Of a DNA stretch of 64,000 bases, positions 34,683 to 44,053 are shown in pieces. This stretch comes from Roseibium litorale (lineage in GTDB: Bacteria > Pseudomonadota > Alphaproteobacteria > Rhizobiales > Stappiaceae). Position 1 is the stretch's first letter. Each line of letters starts with the position of its first letter. Where the stretch lies: contig NZ_JACYXI010000001.1 in NCBI RefSeq assembly GCF_014842915.1, positions 124,001-188,000 of the forward strand, read 5' to 3'. The notes beneath the pieces are model-generated. The model made no database searches. It was not told where the DNA came from and saw only the letters and a program-made list of their open reading frames with translations. Both the position numbers and the translations under genes were made by a program.

Positions 34683-35387
34683 TTATGCGTCGAAGGCCTC
34701 ACCCGGCACGGCGACATGCACCTTGCCAGCAGCCTCTCCAAGCCCCTCAAGAAACCTATCCGCGCTCTGGTCGAGCAGACCGAAGGACGCATAGTGGCAA
34801 GGAACGATCCTGTCGAAATTGAAGAACCGGTTACAGGCAAGCGCTGCTGACCTGCCGCCCATGGTGAAGCGGTCCCCGATCGGCACGAGGCCGATCTTGG
34901 GCGCGTGCAGCTCGTTGATCAGGGCCATGTCGCCGAAAATATCCGTATCCCCCATATGGTAGAGCACCGGTTCGCCCGGCGCTGCAATGATCAGCCCGTG
35001 CGGATTGCCCAGATAGGTGATTCCACCATCCGAACTGGTGGATGAGGAGTGATGCGCCACAGTCAGGCCGACCTTGAAGGGGCCGACATCCACCATGCCG
35101 CCGGAGTTCATCGGATTGACGTTCGAGATCCCTTTGGAAGAGGCCCAGCCGCAGATTTCCGCATTGCCGGTCAGCTGCGCCCCCGTCTCCTTTAAGATGT
35201 GGATGCTGTCGCCAATGTGATCGTCGTGACCATGGGTCAAGAGCACATGAGTTACGCCTTCACTTGCCTTGGAGACGGTCAAACCTTTCGGAAACGAAGG
35301 GTTTCCGGTGAAGAACGGATCGATAAGGATCGTCGCGTCCTTGATCTCGATCTTGAAGGCAGCGTGTCCATACCAGGTGATTTTCAT
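34683..35387 (-). CDS. metallo-beta-lactamase-fold hydrolase (UPF0173)
   Basis: A 234-residue metal-dependent hydrolase of the UPF0173 family. The metal-binding motif is T-H-G-H-D-D-H at residues 51-57, with further ligands expected in AHHSSST and YHMGDTDIF. It begins MKITWYGHAAFKIE, the family signature. No signal peptide; probably a cytoplasmic phosphoesterase-like enzyme of unknown substrate. Normal length. Confidence 0.92.
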   Translation of the reverse strand: MKITWYGHAAFKIEIKDATILIDPFFTGNPSFPKGLTVSKASEGVTHVLLTHGHDDHIGDSIHILKETGAQLTGNAEICGWASSKGISNVNPMNSGGMVDVGPFKVGLTVAHHSSSTSSDGGITYLGNPHGLIIAAPGEPVLYHMGDTDIFGDMALINELHAPKIGLVPIGDRFTMGGRSAALACNRFFNFDRIVPCHYASFGLLDQSADRFLEGLGEAAGKVHVAVPGEAFDA

Positions 35388-35565
35388 GGCTGAGGTCTTC
35401 CTTGTTTCAATGGTCCAGCTGCCTCACGGCATCGCGCTTCTGCAATCTGGCAAAGGTTCGGGCCGCTGGCCGAACCGTTACCCTGAAAGTTAGATACTCC
35501 GGCGCCTATGACAAGCCTCCGCCAGGCTATTGCGCAACAAAGCCCTGACCGCGCATAAAGTGCTC

Positions 35566-36291
35566 ATGACAAAACCGTATGCGCCCCTTGAAACCGGAGC
35601 GGAGGCATCTGCCTCCCGGAAGCCATTGCCCGGAACCGGCCCAGCCGGTGATCAGGCAAAACGCCTGACGAGCGCCGTCATCGCTGATGAGCTTGAGGCG
35701 GAAATCATAGATGGCCGTCTGGCTCCCGGAACCCGGCTGGACGAGCATGCGCTGACGGAACGGTTCGGCGTCTCCCGCACACCCGTGCGCGAAGCCCTTC
35801 ACGAACTGGCCTCCCGTGCCCTGGCCGAGCGCGTTCCCTATCGCGGGGTCATTGTTGCGGAGATCACCCGCGAGCGGATCGACGCCCTGTTCGAGACGAT
35901 GGGGGAGATCGAGGCCACTTGCGGGCGCCTTGCCGCGGAGCGCATGACTGTGAGCGAGCGGGCGGCTCTGGAAGATCTTCACCAGACCATGTCCAGCCTC
36001 GCAGCAGCCGGTCGGGACCGGGAGTATGAAGAGGCCAATACCGCGTTCCATACGGCGATTTTCAAGGGAACGCATAATCCCGAGCTGATCGACGTTGCCA
36101 ACGCCCTCCGGCTGAAACTCGCCCCTTTCCGCAAGTCACAGCTGAGGGCGGTCGTCCGCATGCAACGCTCCAACGAGGAACACGCGGCCATTGTTGCCGC
36201 GGTTATCGAGCGCGATGGCAAGCAGGCCGAAAAAGCTCTCCGCCGCCATCTCATGAGCGCAGCCAAGGCGGTGCTTGCCAAGATGGCGTGA
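35566..36291 (+). CDS. GntR family transcriptional regulator (FCD subfamily)
   Basis: A 241-residue regulator. The N-terminal winged helix is IADELEAEIIDGRLAPGTRLDEHALTERFGVSRTPVREALHELASRALAERVPYRGVIVAE. The C-terminal FCD effector domain has the usual pattern, with EATCGRLAAERM and the metal-binding candidates in NTAFHTAIFKGTHN and SNEEHAAIVAAV. It probably controls a catabolic operon outside the window. The ATG at 35566 is preferred over a TTG at 35530. Confidence 0.9.
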   Translation: MTKPYAPLETGAEASASRKPLPGTGPAGDQAKRLTSAVIADELEAEIIDGRLAPGTRLDEHALTERFGVSRTPVREALHELASRALAERVPYRGVIVAEITRERIDALFETMGEIEATCGRLAAERMTVSERAALEDLHQTMSSLAAAGRDREYEEANTAFHTAIFKGTHNPELIDVANALRLKLAPFRKSQLRAVVRMQRSNEEHAAIVAAVIERDGKQAEKALRRHLMSAAKAVLAKMA

Positions 36292-36369
36292 TCCTCTGCC
36301 GCTTTCGACCTCGTGGGTTTAAAGCGTCTGAAGGCGGGGTACCTAAGTTTTGGACGATGTTGTCGTCCG

Positions 36370-36415
36370 CTCATCCTTCGAGACGCCTGGCATCCGCCAG
36401 GCTCCTCAGGATGAG
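36370..36415. repeat. REP-like palindromic element, copy 1
   Basis: A nested palindrome: CTCATCCT (36370-36377) with AGGATGAG (36408-36415) outside, and GCCTGGC (36385-36391) with GCCAGGC (36396-36402) inside. The outer arms with adjoining TCGAGACGC and CTCCTCAGG match interspersed palindromic repeats familiar from Rhizobiales intergenic regions. Confidence 0.75.
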
Positions 36416-36463
36416 GGAGTGGTTTGGCGCGGACAGTTTCTTCTACGCTTTCAACCCGATCAC

Positions 36464-36493
36464 CTCATCCTGAGGAACCGCGAAGCGGTGAGG
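36464..36493. repeat. REP-like palindromic element, copy 2 (partial)
   Basis: CCTCATCCTGAGGA is followed by ACCGC-GAA-GCGGT (36477-36489) and GAGG. It is a shortened relative of copy 1; the expected CGAAGGATGAG arm is missing. Confidence 0.65.
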
Positions 36494-36533
36494 TTGACGA
36501 CAAACTCAGGTTTCAAGGATTTTTCTCCGCGCC

Positions 36534-36554
36534 GTCCCGGCCTTGAGCCGGGAC
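36534..36554. repeat. short palindrome GTCCCGGC...GCCGGGAC
   Basis: An 8-bp perfect stem (36534-36541 with 36547-36554) around CTTGA. It belongs to the same 400-bp palindrome cluster. Confidence 0.65.
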
Positions 36555-36600
36555 CTGTCTAAAAAACCTATTTCTTTCAATAGAATAAATAGGCAATAGA

Positions 36601-36630
36601 TCCCGGATCTTCGCTTCGCTACGTCCGGGA
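36601..36630. repeat. palindromic repeat TCCCGGA...TCCGGGA, family B copy 1
   Basis: TCCCGGA (36601-36607) pairs with TCCGGGA (36624-36630). The right arm continues as AGGCGC. A related element with the same right flank (CGTCCGGGAAGGCGC) occurs at 50843-50874, which shows it is a dispersed family. Confidence 0.65.
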
Positions 36631-36663
36631 AGGCGCAGTGGTGGAGTTTGTCAGCAGTCTGAC

Positions 36664-36687
36664 CGCGGAGCGGTGTCTCGAAGGAGG
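36664..36687. repeat. partial REP-like half element
   Basis: CCGC-GGAG-CGG followed by TGTCTCGAAGGAGG resembles the right half of the first element, inverted. It closes the palindrome-rich gap between the GntR gene and ruvX (36292-36760), which otherwise holds no gene. Confidence 0.45.
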
Positions 36688-36760
36688 GGCAAATTGCACC
36701 TTCTCCCACAAATCCTGCTGATCACTGGCGCTTGACCAGAGTTGCTGGTAAAGCCGGATC

Positions 36761-37282
36761 ATGGCATCTGACCCCACATTGACGCTGGACGCGTTTCTCG
36801 AAGTCCTGCGCCCGAACAGCCGCTTGATCGGACTGGATCTCGGCACCAAGACCATTGGTCTTGCCCTCTCCGACCTTGGCCGGGGCATTGCTTCGCCCAT
36901 GGAGACGATCCGGCGCAAGAAATTCACCCTGGACGCGCAGGAACTCCTGAAAATCTGCGCGAAACAGGAAGTCGGCGGTCTGGTTCTCGGCCTGCCGCTC
37001 AACATGGATGGCAGCGAAGGCCCCCGTGTTCAGGCGACCCGCGCCTTTGCCCGCAACCTCGCCCCCATGACCGATCTGCCGATAACCCTGTGGGATGAAC
37101 GCCTGTCGACGGCCGCCGTCACCCGCACGCTGCTTGAGGCCGATGCCAGCCGGGCCCGGCGCGGCGAGGTCGTTGACAAGATGGCTGCCGCCTTCATTTT
37201 GCAAGGCTTCCTCGACCGGCTGGGCCATCTGCAGCAGGACCAGCCAGCCGCCCGCCGCAGCTTCACCATCTACGAAGACTGA
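36761..37282 (+). CDS. ruvX: putative pre-16S rRNA nuclease / Holliday junction resolvase RuvX (YqgF)
   Basis: A 173-residue RNase H-fold protein. The first catalytic motif is [16 protein letters not shown] (Asp26). [17 protein letters not shown] and [24 protein letters not shown] follow, and the last acidic motif is [15 protein letters not shown]. YqgF proteins process the 5' end of 16S rRNA and were earlier proposed as Holliday junction resolvases. It is the first gene of a long same-strand run; 9 bp separates it from the AEC carrier gene. Confidence 0.93.
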   Translation: MASDPTLTLDAFLEVLRPNSRLIGLDLGTKTIGLALSDLGRGIASPMETIRRKKFTLDAQELLKICAKQEVGGLVLGLPLNMDGSEGPRVQATRAFARNLAPMTDLPITLWDERLSTAAVTRTLLEADASRARRGEVVDKMAAAFILQGFLDRLGHLQQDQPAARRSFTIYED

Positions 37283-37291
37283 TCCTTTCCC

Positions 37292-38218
37292 ATGCTGATG
37301 ACGCTCAATGCCCTGCTGCCGATCATCCTGGTGATCGCGTCCGGCTATGCCGTGGCCCGAACCGGACTGATCACCGGCGAGCAGTGGTGCGGGATCGAGC
37401 GTCTGGCCTATTACGTGCTGTTTCCCGCGGTCCTGTTCCGCACCATCTCGACGGTGGATTTTTCGAAACTGCCGGCCCTGGGCATGGGAGCCTCGCTGGT
37501 CGCCACCCTGCTGACCGCGGCAGGGCTTCTCCTTTTGGCCCGCAAGCCGCTGGAAGCCGTGTGGAAGATCAACGGGCCGCGCTTCACCTCGATTTTTCAA
37601 GGCACCTTGCGCTGGAATGCCATGATTGCCCTGGCCATTGCCGACAATGTGGTGGGCAAGGAGGGGCTCGGTATCCTCGCCATCGCCATGGTGTTCATGA
37701 TCCCCCTTTTGAACATCATGTCGATCCTCGTTCTGTCCCACTACGCCAGTGGAACAGCCCCCAGCGCCCTCAAGATCCTGCGGGACCTGTTTACAAACCC
37801 GTTCATCCTGTCGATCGGTGCAGGGATTCTCGTGAACCTTTCCGGGATCGCCCTGCCTGGCGCGCTCGATTCGACGCTGGAAATTTTCGGCAGAGCCTCA
37901 CTTCCCATCGGCATCATCTGTGTGGGAGCCAGTCTGGACCTCAGCTCCCTGCGGCGCCCGGGCGTTGCCCTGACCCTTGGAACTTTCCTGCGCCCGCTCT
38001 TTCTGCCCCTGACCGCCTTCCTCTACACGCTTGCATTCGGCGTGTCGGGACCGGCACAAATGATTGTCATCATTGCCTGTTCGGTTCCCGCCGCCAGCAA
38101 CTCCTACATTCTTGCGCGGCAAATGGGAGGCGATGCCAAGCTGATGGCGGAAATCATCACACTGCAGACCCTGACCGCCTCGGCAACCATCCCCATCGCC
38201 CTGCTGATTTTTGGCTAA
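37292..38218 (+). CDS. AEC family transporter (auxin efflux carrier type)
   Basis: A 308-residue inner-membrane permease with about ten helices in two repeats: LLPIILVIASGYAVARTGLI, YYVLFPAVLFRTIS, VVGKEGLGILAIAMVFMIPLLNIMSILVLS, NPFILSIGAGILVNLSGIALPG and SLPIGIICVGASLDLSSLRRPG. The last matches the family's conserved repeat-two motif. Members export dicarboxylates or other organic anions, malonate being one example. Substrate not determinable. Immediately downstream of ruvX. Confidence 0.9.
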   Translation: MLMTLNALLPIILVIASGYAVARTGLITGEQWCGIERLAYYVLFPAVLFRTISTVDFSKLPALGMGASLVATLLTAAGLLLLARKPLEAVWKINGPRFTSIFQGTLRWNAMIALAIADNVVGKEGLGILAIAMVFMIPLLNIMSILVLSHYASGTAPSALKILRDLFTNPFILSIGAGILVNLSGIALPGALDSTLEIFGRASLPIGIICVGASLDLSSLRRPGVALTLGTFLRPLFLPLTAFLYTLAFGVSGPAQMIVIIACSVPAASNSYILARQMGGDAKLMAEIITLQTLTASATIPIALLIFG

Positions 38219-38323
38219 CTGGACAAATACCGAGCGCTTTATCCGCCCCGTGTGTGGACAGGCATCTGCTGTGAAACTCAACCCTTGTGGACTCGCCCGC
38301 TCAGGCCTATAGCCTAGGCTTCG

Positions 38324-39280
38324 ATGAGCGCAAACGAACCCCGTCGACACGACCTTTTCCCCCATCGTCATTTGCTGGGCATAGAAGGTCTTCAACCCCA
38401 CGAAATCCTGGGCCTTCTGGACCGGGCGGAAGATGCCATTGAGGTGAGCCGCCAGGTGGAAAAGAAGAAGTCCGTTCTTCGTGGACGCACCCAGATCAAC
38501 CTCTTCTTCGAGGCATCGACCCGGACGCAAAGCTCCTTCGAGCTGGCGGGCAAACGGCTCGGCGCCGACGTGATGAACATGTCCGTCTCCTCTTCCTCGG
38601 TGAAGAAGGGTGAGACCCTGATCGACACGGCCGCCACGCTGAATGCGATGCATCCGGATCTTCTGGTGGTGCGCCACCATGCAGCGGGTGCTGTGCATCT
38701 TCTGGCGCGCAAGGTCGGCTGCTCGGTGGTGAATGCGGGCGACGGCTCCCATGAGCACCCGACCCAGGCCCTGCTGGATGCCCTGACCATCCGCCGCCAC
38801 AGGGGAACGGTCTCGCGCCTCACCATCGCGATTTGCGGCGACATCCTGCATTCCCGCGTGGCCAGGTCGAACATCATCCTGCTCAATGCCCTTGGCGCCC
38901 GCGTCCGGGTCATTGCCCCCTCCACGCTTCTGCCCAGCGGCATCGAGCGCATGGGCGTTGAAGTCTTCCGCGATATGAAGGAAGGCCTGAAGGGCGTCGA
39001 TATCGTCATGATGCTGCGCCTTCAGCGCGAGCGCATGAACGGTGCCTTCATTCCCTCCGTGCGCGAATATTACCGCTACTACGGCCTGGATGCGGAAAAG
39101 CTGGCCTTCGCCAATGAAGGCGCGCTCGTCATGCACCCCGGCCCGATGAACCGGGGCGTCGAGATCGACCCCGCTGTTGCCGACGGGCCGCAGAGCCTGA
39201 TCCGCGAACAGGTGGAAATGGGCGTCGCCGTTCGCATGGCGGTCCTTGAAGCTCTCTCTGCCCATCTGCCGAACCAGTAG
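38324..39280 (+). CDS. pyrB: aspartate carbamoyltransferase catalytic chain
   Basis: A 318-residue ATCase that makes N-carbamoyl-aspartate in pyrimidine synthesis. The carbamoyl-phosphate motif STRTQSSFE starts at residue 65. [48 protein letters not shown] and the late [12 protein letters not shown] are all intact, so it is catalytically complete. It is followed after 10 bp by a degenerate dihydroorotase gene, the arrangement of dodecameric ATCase-pseudoDHOase complexes. No pyrI regulatory subunit is present. Confidence 0.96.
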   Translation: MSANEPRRHDLFPHRHLLGIEGLQPHEILGLLDRAEDAIEVSRQVEKKKSVLRGRTQINLFFEASTRTQSSFELAGKRLGADVMNMSVSSSSVKKGETLIDTAATLNAMHPDLLVVRHHAAGAVHLLARKVGCSVVNAGDGSHEHPTQALLDALTIRRHRGTVSRLTIAICGDILHSRVARSNIILLNALGARVRVIAPSTLLPSGIERMGVEVFRDMKEGLKGVDIVMMLRLQRERMNGAFIPSVREYYRYYGLDAEKLAFANEGALVMHPGPMNRGVEIDPAVADGPQSLIREQVEMGVAVRMAVLEALSAHLPNQ

Positions 39281-39290
39281 GATCCGACCC

Positions 39291-40592
39291 GTGGCCAAAG
39301 ACACAGCAACACCCCTGGTTCTGACGAATGCGCGGGTCATCGACCCGGCACGCGGACTGGACGCTGCAGGCAGCGTCATTCTTCAAGACGGGCTCATCTT
39401 GGCGGCAGGACCCGAAGCGCTCAACCAGGGCACTCCGGACGGAGCGGATATCATCGATTGCAGCGGCGCAATCGTTGCTCCCGGCCTGATCGACATGGGC
39501 GTCTCCGTCGGGGAACCCGGCCATGAGCACCGGGAAACCTTCGCCAGTGCCAGTGAAGCGGCAGCGGCAGGCGGCATCACAACCATCGTCACCATGCCCG
39601 AGACCGATCCGATCATCGACGATCCGGCCCTGGTGGACTTCATCCTGCGCCGCGCCCGTGACACCGCCATCGTCAACGTCAAGCCCATGGCCGCCCTGAC
39701 CAAGGGCCTCAATGGCGCGGACATGACCGAGATCGGCCTGTTGCAGGAAGCCGGCGCCGTGGCCTTCACCAATGGCCACAAGTCGGTGCGCAATGCGCAG
39801 ATCATGCGCCGCCTCCTGACCTATGCCCGGGATTTCGACGCGCTTGTCGTTCATCATCCGGAAGACCCGGATCTGGCCGGCGGCACCATGAATGAAGGCC
39901 TCAGCGCCTCCTGGAAGGGCCTGTCCGGCGTGCCGCGCGAAGCGGAAATCATCATGCTGGAGCGCGACCTGCGTCTGGTTGCCATGTCCAGGGGCCGCTA
40001 TCACGCCAGCCTCCTCTCCACATCGGACTCCGCCGATGTGATCCGCGCGGGCAAGGACCGGGGGCTGAACGTGACCGCAGGGGTCTCGATCAACCATCTG
40101 ACCCAGAACGAAAACGACATCGGCCCCTACCGGACCTTCTTCAAGATGTCGCCGCCGCTCCGCAACGAGGACGACCGCAACGCCATGATCAAGGCGGTAG
40201 CGGATGGCACAGTTGATATCATCTGCTCCAACCATGATCCGCAGGACGTGGAAACCAAGCGGCATCCCTGGGCGGAAGCAGAGGACGGCGCCATTGGCCT
40301 GGAAACCCTGCTGGCAGCAGCCCTGCGGCTCTACCACGCGGGCGATATCGGTCTCGTGCCCCTGCTTGCGGCCATGACCATCAACCCGGCCAAGCGCCTC
40401 GGCCTCGACGCCGGACGCCTCAGCGCAGGAGCTCCGGCAGACGTCAACGTCTTCGACCCAGACCGCCCCTGGGTCCTGGAAAAAAGCGCCATCCGCTCAA
40501 GGTCGAAAAACTCGCCCTTCGAGGATGCCCGTTTTTCCGGCCGGGTGCTGCGGACAATCGTTGCGGGGCGGACTGTCTACACTTATGATTGA
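39291..40592 (+). CDS. pyrC: pseudo-dihydroorotase PyrC' (non-catalytic partner of ATCase)
   Basis: A 433-residue amidohydrolase-fold protein that lacks the dihydroorotase metal site. The canonical D-x-H-V-H-x-R-E-P-G motif reads D68-M-G-V-S-V-G-E-P-G77, so both metal histidines and the substrate arginine are gone. The H-x-x-H-x-S motif reads H238-A-S-L-L-S, and the catalytic Asp of TDHAPH is Asn314 (SNHDPQ). In Pseudomonas and relatives such PyrC' proteins scaffold PyrB dodecamers and another pyrC supplies activity. The GTG at 39291 follows AGGA and lies 10 bp after pyrB; an upstream ATG overlaps pyrB without homology. Confidence 0.92.
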   Translation: MAKDTATPLVLTNARVIDPARGLDAAGSVILQDGLILAAGPEALNQGTPDGADIIDCSGAIVAPGLIDMGVSVGEPGHEHRETFASASEAAAAGGITTIVTMPETDPIIDDPALVDFILRRARDTAIVNVKPMAALTKGLNGADMTEIGLLQEAGAVAFTNGHKSVRNAQIMRRLLTYARDFDALVVHHPEDPDLAGGTMNEGLSASWKGLSGVPREAEIIMLERDLRLVAMSRGRYHASLLSTSDSADVIRAGKDRGLNVTAGVSINHLTQNENDIGPYRTFFKMSPPLRNEDDRNAMIKAVADGTVDIICSNHDPQDVETKRHPWAEAEDGAIGLETLLAAALRLYHAGDIGLVPLLAAMTINPAKRLGLDAGRLSAGAPADVNVFDPDRPWVLEKSAIRSRSKNSPFEDARFSGRVLRTIVAGRTVYTYD

Positions 40593-40631
40593 GTGAAACA
40601 TTATTAAATCCCAAGCGCGAGTCGAGGCGGT

Positions 40632-41423
40632 ATGAGCTCCATTGGAACGTACTTTCTAAGGCTCGCGTTTTGCCTCGTGGTGTATGGTGCGAACTCACTC
40701 AAACCCACGTTGGCGCATAGCCCGTATTTCACCGAGACGGTCCAAGCAATCAGTCAGGAGTTCGGACCGGTCAGCTACAAGGTCCTGAACGGCGACGGCG
40801 TTCTCTTTGCCGACCCGAAACGCCTTGTAGCTGTCACTGAAGGTGGAAACCTCCTCGCGGCCTCACCTCTTTCTTCTCTCTTGCTGCTTCACTGCACGAC
40901 AGAACCGCCACGCTCCTGTGCTGGCTATGACGCTCTGTCCGGTCAGGTTTTCGAACCTGATGAGGGGCGTTGGCTGCTTGGCCCAGAGATAGAGGAAGAC
41001 GGCAAACCGCTCGTCTATCCCGAACTGTTGCCCCCGGCCTCAGGGTTTGTCTCCAGGTACCCCTCCCTATCAGAGCTGCTGTATTTCGAGGGTTTCCTGG
41101 CTGCCCAAATGCCAAAAACAGCTGCGGTTCTGGTCTCTAGCTGGACCGTCATCTGGCTATTGGCAACCAGGTTGTTTACGAGAGCGCGCCGGAGCCAATG
41201 GCGTTTTTCGCCGGTCAGTTTCCGGGGAATTGCGGGCACTCTCGCGAGTATCCTGGCAATGACAGGGATTTTGACATTTACCATTTACGCGTGGCTGTTT
41301 TTTCCAACGTCGCCACTGTTCGCCGCAACGTCTTGTGCTCTTGGTCTGGCGCTGGCACTCATGGTGAGGAAACTTGTAAAACGTTTGTCTTTTAGCCATC
41401 GGGCCGTAGGTCAGGAAGGATAA
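40632..41423 (+). CDS. uncharacterised exported or membrane protein
   Basis: A 263-residue protein. An N-terminal signal or anchor helix (IGTYFLRLAFCLVVYGANSL) precedes a soluble part (about 25-160) with two cysteines (HCTTEPPRSCAGYD) and an acidic segment (EPDEGRWLLGPEIEED). Two or three C-terminal helices follow (TAAVLVSSWTVIWLLATRLF, GIAGTLASILAMTGILTFTIYAWLFF, AATSCALGLALALMV). I do not recognise a family. It sits between pyrC' and plsY on the same strand, breaking the usual adjacency. The start has only a weak ribosome binding site. Confidence 0.55.
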   Translation: MSSIGTYFLRLAFCLVVYGANSLKPTLAHSPYFTETVQAISQEFGPVSYKVLNGDGVLFADPKRLVAVTEGGNLLAASPLSSLLLLHCTTEPPRSCAGYDALSGQVFEPDEGRWLLGPEIEEDGKPLVYPELLPPASGFVSRYPSLSELLYFEGFLAAQMPKTAAVLVSSWTVIWLLATRLFTRARRSQWRFSPVSFRGIAGTLASILAMTGILTFTIYAWLFFPTSPLFAATSCALGLALALMVRKLVKRLSFSHRAVGQEG

Positions 41424-41518
41424 TTCCTGGTTTTCCAGACCGCCCCGCTTGCACCCTGCCAGTTCACCGGGTAACGACTCTGAAAACTGCGGAAGATCGA
41501 CAGTGAGGAACGCTTCAA

Positions 41519-42199
41519 GTGAACGAAACCACCAATGCTGATGTCATTCATGGCGCCTTTGCAATGATGTCCGTCTGGCAAGGCTTTGCAGTTCTGATCC
41601 TTGGCTACCTTCTCGGGTCCATTCCCTTCGGCCTGATCATCACCCGCATGGCCGGGCTGGGGGACATCCGCAAGATCGGCTCTGGCAACATCGGCACGAC
41701 CAATGTTCTGCGCACGGGCAAGAAGTCTCTGGCTGCGGCGACCCTTCTGTGTGACGCGTTGAAGGGCACTGTTGCAGCCCTTCTCGCCAAGTCTTTCGTT
41801 GGCCCGGATGCTGCGCTGGTTGCCGGGTTTGCAGCCTTTATCGGGCATCTGTTTCCGGTCTGGCTTGGGTTCAAGGGCGGCAAGGGCGTTGCCACCTATC
41901 TCGGCATTCTGCTTGCGCTTGCCTGGCCGGTCGGCATCGCCTTCGCGCTGATCTGGCTCGCCATGGCCTTCACCCTGCGCTACTCGTCTCTTTCGGCTCT
42001 GACCGCCAGCCTGATTTCGCCCTTCGTGCTGCTGGCCATGGGAGACAACCGCACGGCACTGGTCTTCGGTGCCATGTCCCTGATCCTCTGGCTCAAACAC
42101 CACGAGAACATCGGACGGCTGCTCAGCGGCAAGGAATCCAAGATTGGCGCGAAATCGTCTCCTGCTCCGGCGGCTGACAGCGGCGGCGGAACAGCCTGA
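41519..42199 (+). CDS. plsY: glycerol-3-phosphate acyltransferase PlsY
   Basis: A 226-residue inner-membrane enzyme that acylates glycerol-3-phosphate from acyl-phosphate, the first step of phospholipid synthesis. The family motifs are intact: [67 protein letters not shown] and [17 protein letters not shown]. The GTG at 41519 is supported by GAGGAA eight bases upstream. The stop overlaps the dprA start (TGATG), so the two are coupled. Confidence 0.95.
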   Translation: MNETTNADVIHGAFAMMSVWQGFAVLILGYLLGSIPFGLIITRMAGLGDIRKIGSGNIGTTNVLRTGKKSLAAATLLCDALKGTVAALLAKSFVGPDAALVAGFAAFIGHLFPVWLGFKGGKGVATYLGILLALAWPVGIAFALIWLAMAFTLRYSSLSALTASLISPFVLLAMGDNRTALVFGAMSLILWLKHHENIGRLLSGKESKIGAKSSPAPAADSGGGTA

Positions 42200-43338
42200 T
42201 GGACAGGGAGCCTGACCATAAAGGCTCCCTCCTATTAAGCGAGGCCCAGCGCCTCGCCTGGCTCCGGCTTATCCGGTCTGAAAATGTCGGGCCCGCCACG
42301 TTCCGCGAACTGATCAATCATTTCGGCTCGGCGGAAGCGGCCCTTTCCCAGCTTCCAGCCCTCTCCCGCCGTGGCGGCAAGGCTGCCATCCGCGTCTGCC
42401 CTGTGCATGATGCGATGGAGGAATATGAGGCGCTTCAACGCATGGGCGCCCGGCTGGTGGCGCTTGGCGAGCCGGGTTATCCGCCGCATCTGCGCCATAT
42501 CGACGGACCTCCACCGCTTCTTTCTGTTACATGCGGCAACGCCCTCACCCAGCCCAAGGCCATAGCGGTTGTCGGCGCCCGGAATGCTTCTCTTGCCGGG
42601 CGCAAAATGGCGCATCTCATGGCGGAGGAGCTGTCGCGGCGCGGCCATGTCATCGTCTCCGGCCTTGCCCGGGGCATTGATGCGGCAGCCCACGGCGCAT
42701 CGCTGCGCGGTGGCACGGTCGCCGTTCTGGCTGGCGGCATCGACATTCTTTATCCGCCCGAGCACGGCGTACTGCTTGCGGATATTCTGTCGAACGGCGG
42801 TAATGCGGTCACCGAGATGCCCTTTGGCTGGAAACCGCGCGGGCGGGATTTTCCGCGCAGGAACCGCTTGATCAGCGGCATCTCCCTTGGTGTCATCGTG
42901 ATTGAAGCTGCCAAGGGATCCGGTTCGCTGCACACCGCCCGTTTTGCCCTGGAACAGAACCGGGACATCTTCGCGGTTCCAGGCTCGCCGCTTGATCCCC
43001 GTTCGGAAGGCGCAAACAACCTGATTCGCCAGGGTGCAACACTCATCACTTGCGCAGATGACGTGGAAGAAGCTCTAGCAGGACGGATCGAACCGGATCT
43101 TCCTTTCGATCTTCAAGCGGAAGAGCCGGAAGGTCTCAGCAGCGGCTCACCGCCCGAGCCGAGCGAGAGTCTCAGAGAGCGCCTCATCATGGCCCTCGGA
43201 CCAACGCCGGTCGGGATCGACGAGCTGGTCCGGCATACCGGTGAGAGCGCCAGAATGATCCAGATCCTGCTTCTGGAACTGGAGCTTGCCGGGCGTCTCG
43301 AACGGCATCGCGGACAGCGGGTTTCGCTTGTCTACTAA
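42199..43338 (+). CDS. dprA: DNA-processing protein DprA
   Basis: A 379-residue DprA/Smf protein that loads RecA on incoming single-stranded DNA during natural transformation. An N-terminal SAM-like region ([24 protein letters not shown]) precedes the Rossmann-like core: [129 protein letters not shown]. The C-terminal winged-helix domain ([40 protein letters not shown]) is also present. One-base overlap with plsY. Confidence 0.95.
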   Translation: MDREPDHKGSLLLSEAQRLAWLRLIRSENVGPATFRELINHFGSAEAALSQLPALSRRGGKAAIRVCPVHDAMEEYEALQRMGARLVALGEPGYPPHLRHIDGPPPLLSVTCGNALTQPKAIAVVGARNASLAGRKMAHLMAEELSRRGHVIVSGLARGIDAAAHGASLRGGTVAVLAGGIDILYPPEHGVLLADILSNGGNAVTEMPFGWKPRGRDFPRRNRLISGISLGVIVIEAAKGSGSLHTARFALEQNRDIFAVPGSPLDPRSEGANNLIRQGATLITCADDVEEALAGRIEPDLPFDLQAEEPEGLSSGSPPEPSESLRERLIMALGPTPVGIDELVRHTGESARMIQILLLELELAGRLERHRGQRVSLVY

Positions 43339-43355
43339 AACCGTCTGAAGAGCGC

Positions 43356-43790
43356 TCAGATCTCGTGCCCTTCCACGGACCAATAGGCCTTTGCCTGCTG
43401 CGGCAAGGTTTCAAGCATGGCGTCAAATGTCTTTGTCTCCACATGCTTGCGCAAGGCCCTCGCAACGTCCTCGATCACGGTCACCGGAGAAAAATTGTGG
43501 TGCTGGCGGAGATGCGCGACCTCTTCAGCCATTTCCTGCCTCGACAAAAACGGCCTAGGTTCCCGTCCAATATCCCAGTCCTTCACAAAAATCGCGCGCA
43601 GGACCGCGGGCAATTCATTGGCGAAACGCAGGCCCTCGGCGGCCGTCAGCCGGGCCCTGAAAACCAGGAAAACACCCTGAACGCAGGTGTAGGTCTGGTT
43701 CCGAGTGGTCAGGTCCAGAGCCTCCCGCGCATCCTCCAAAAACCGGTCAAACTGCTGGCTTGCTGTCTGGTACTCGTTCGGCATGGGCAT
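43356..43790 (-). CDS. DUF2267 domain protein
   Basis: A 144-residue soluble helical protein of the DUF2267 family: NEYQTASQQFDRFLEDAREAL, YTCVQGVFLVFRARLTAAEGLRFANELPAVLRAIFVKDWDIG and EEVAHLRQHHNFSPVTVIEDVARALRKHV. Function unknown; homologues are often stress associated. The ATG at 43790 follows GGAAGGCCGG; a frame extension to 43829 overlaps that site. It is on the opposite strand to the surrounding dprA-topA run. Confidence 0.85.
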   Translation of the reverse strand: MPMPNEYQTASQQFDRFLEDAREALDLTTRNQTYTCVQGVFLVFRARLTAAEGLRFANELPAVLRAIFVKDWDIGREPRPFLSRQEMAEEVAHLRQHHNFSPVTVIEDVARALRKHVETKTFDAMLETLPQQAKAYWSVEGHEI

Positions 43791-44053
43791 TGCGTTCCGG
43801 CCTTCCGCGCTGTCTTTGGTTGCTGGCAAGGCCCTTTTGCCGTGCGTGCCCGCCAGACGTCAACCAGTGCATGCGGACCGCAGACGGTGGAAAAGCAGCA
43901 TTTTCGGCTATGACTTGACCTTGAGGCCACAAACGTACATTTGACAGGCGGCTTTCGATCCCTGATCGTCGCCATGACAAAAAGACACGTAATGTGCGGC
44001 ACAAGCCGGTCCGCTGGGGACACCGGCCTGCTCTCACCAGCATCTGGGTACTG

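Noticed and set aside
36370-36493. Possible CRISPR repeats
   Set aside because: The palindromes differ in length and sequence and are not separated by regular spacers. They fit REP-like elements instead.
37898-39379. A 493-codon open frame antisense to the AEC carrier and pyrB genes
   Set aside because: Shadow frame across two certain genes.
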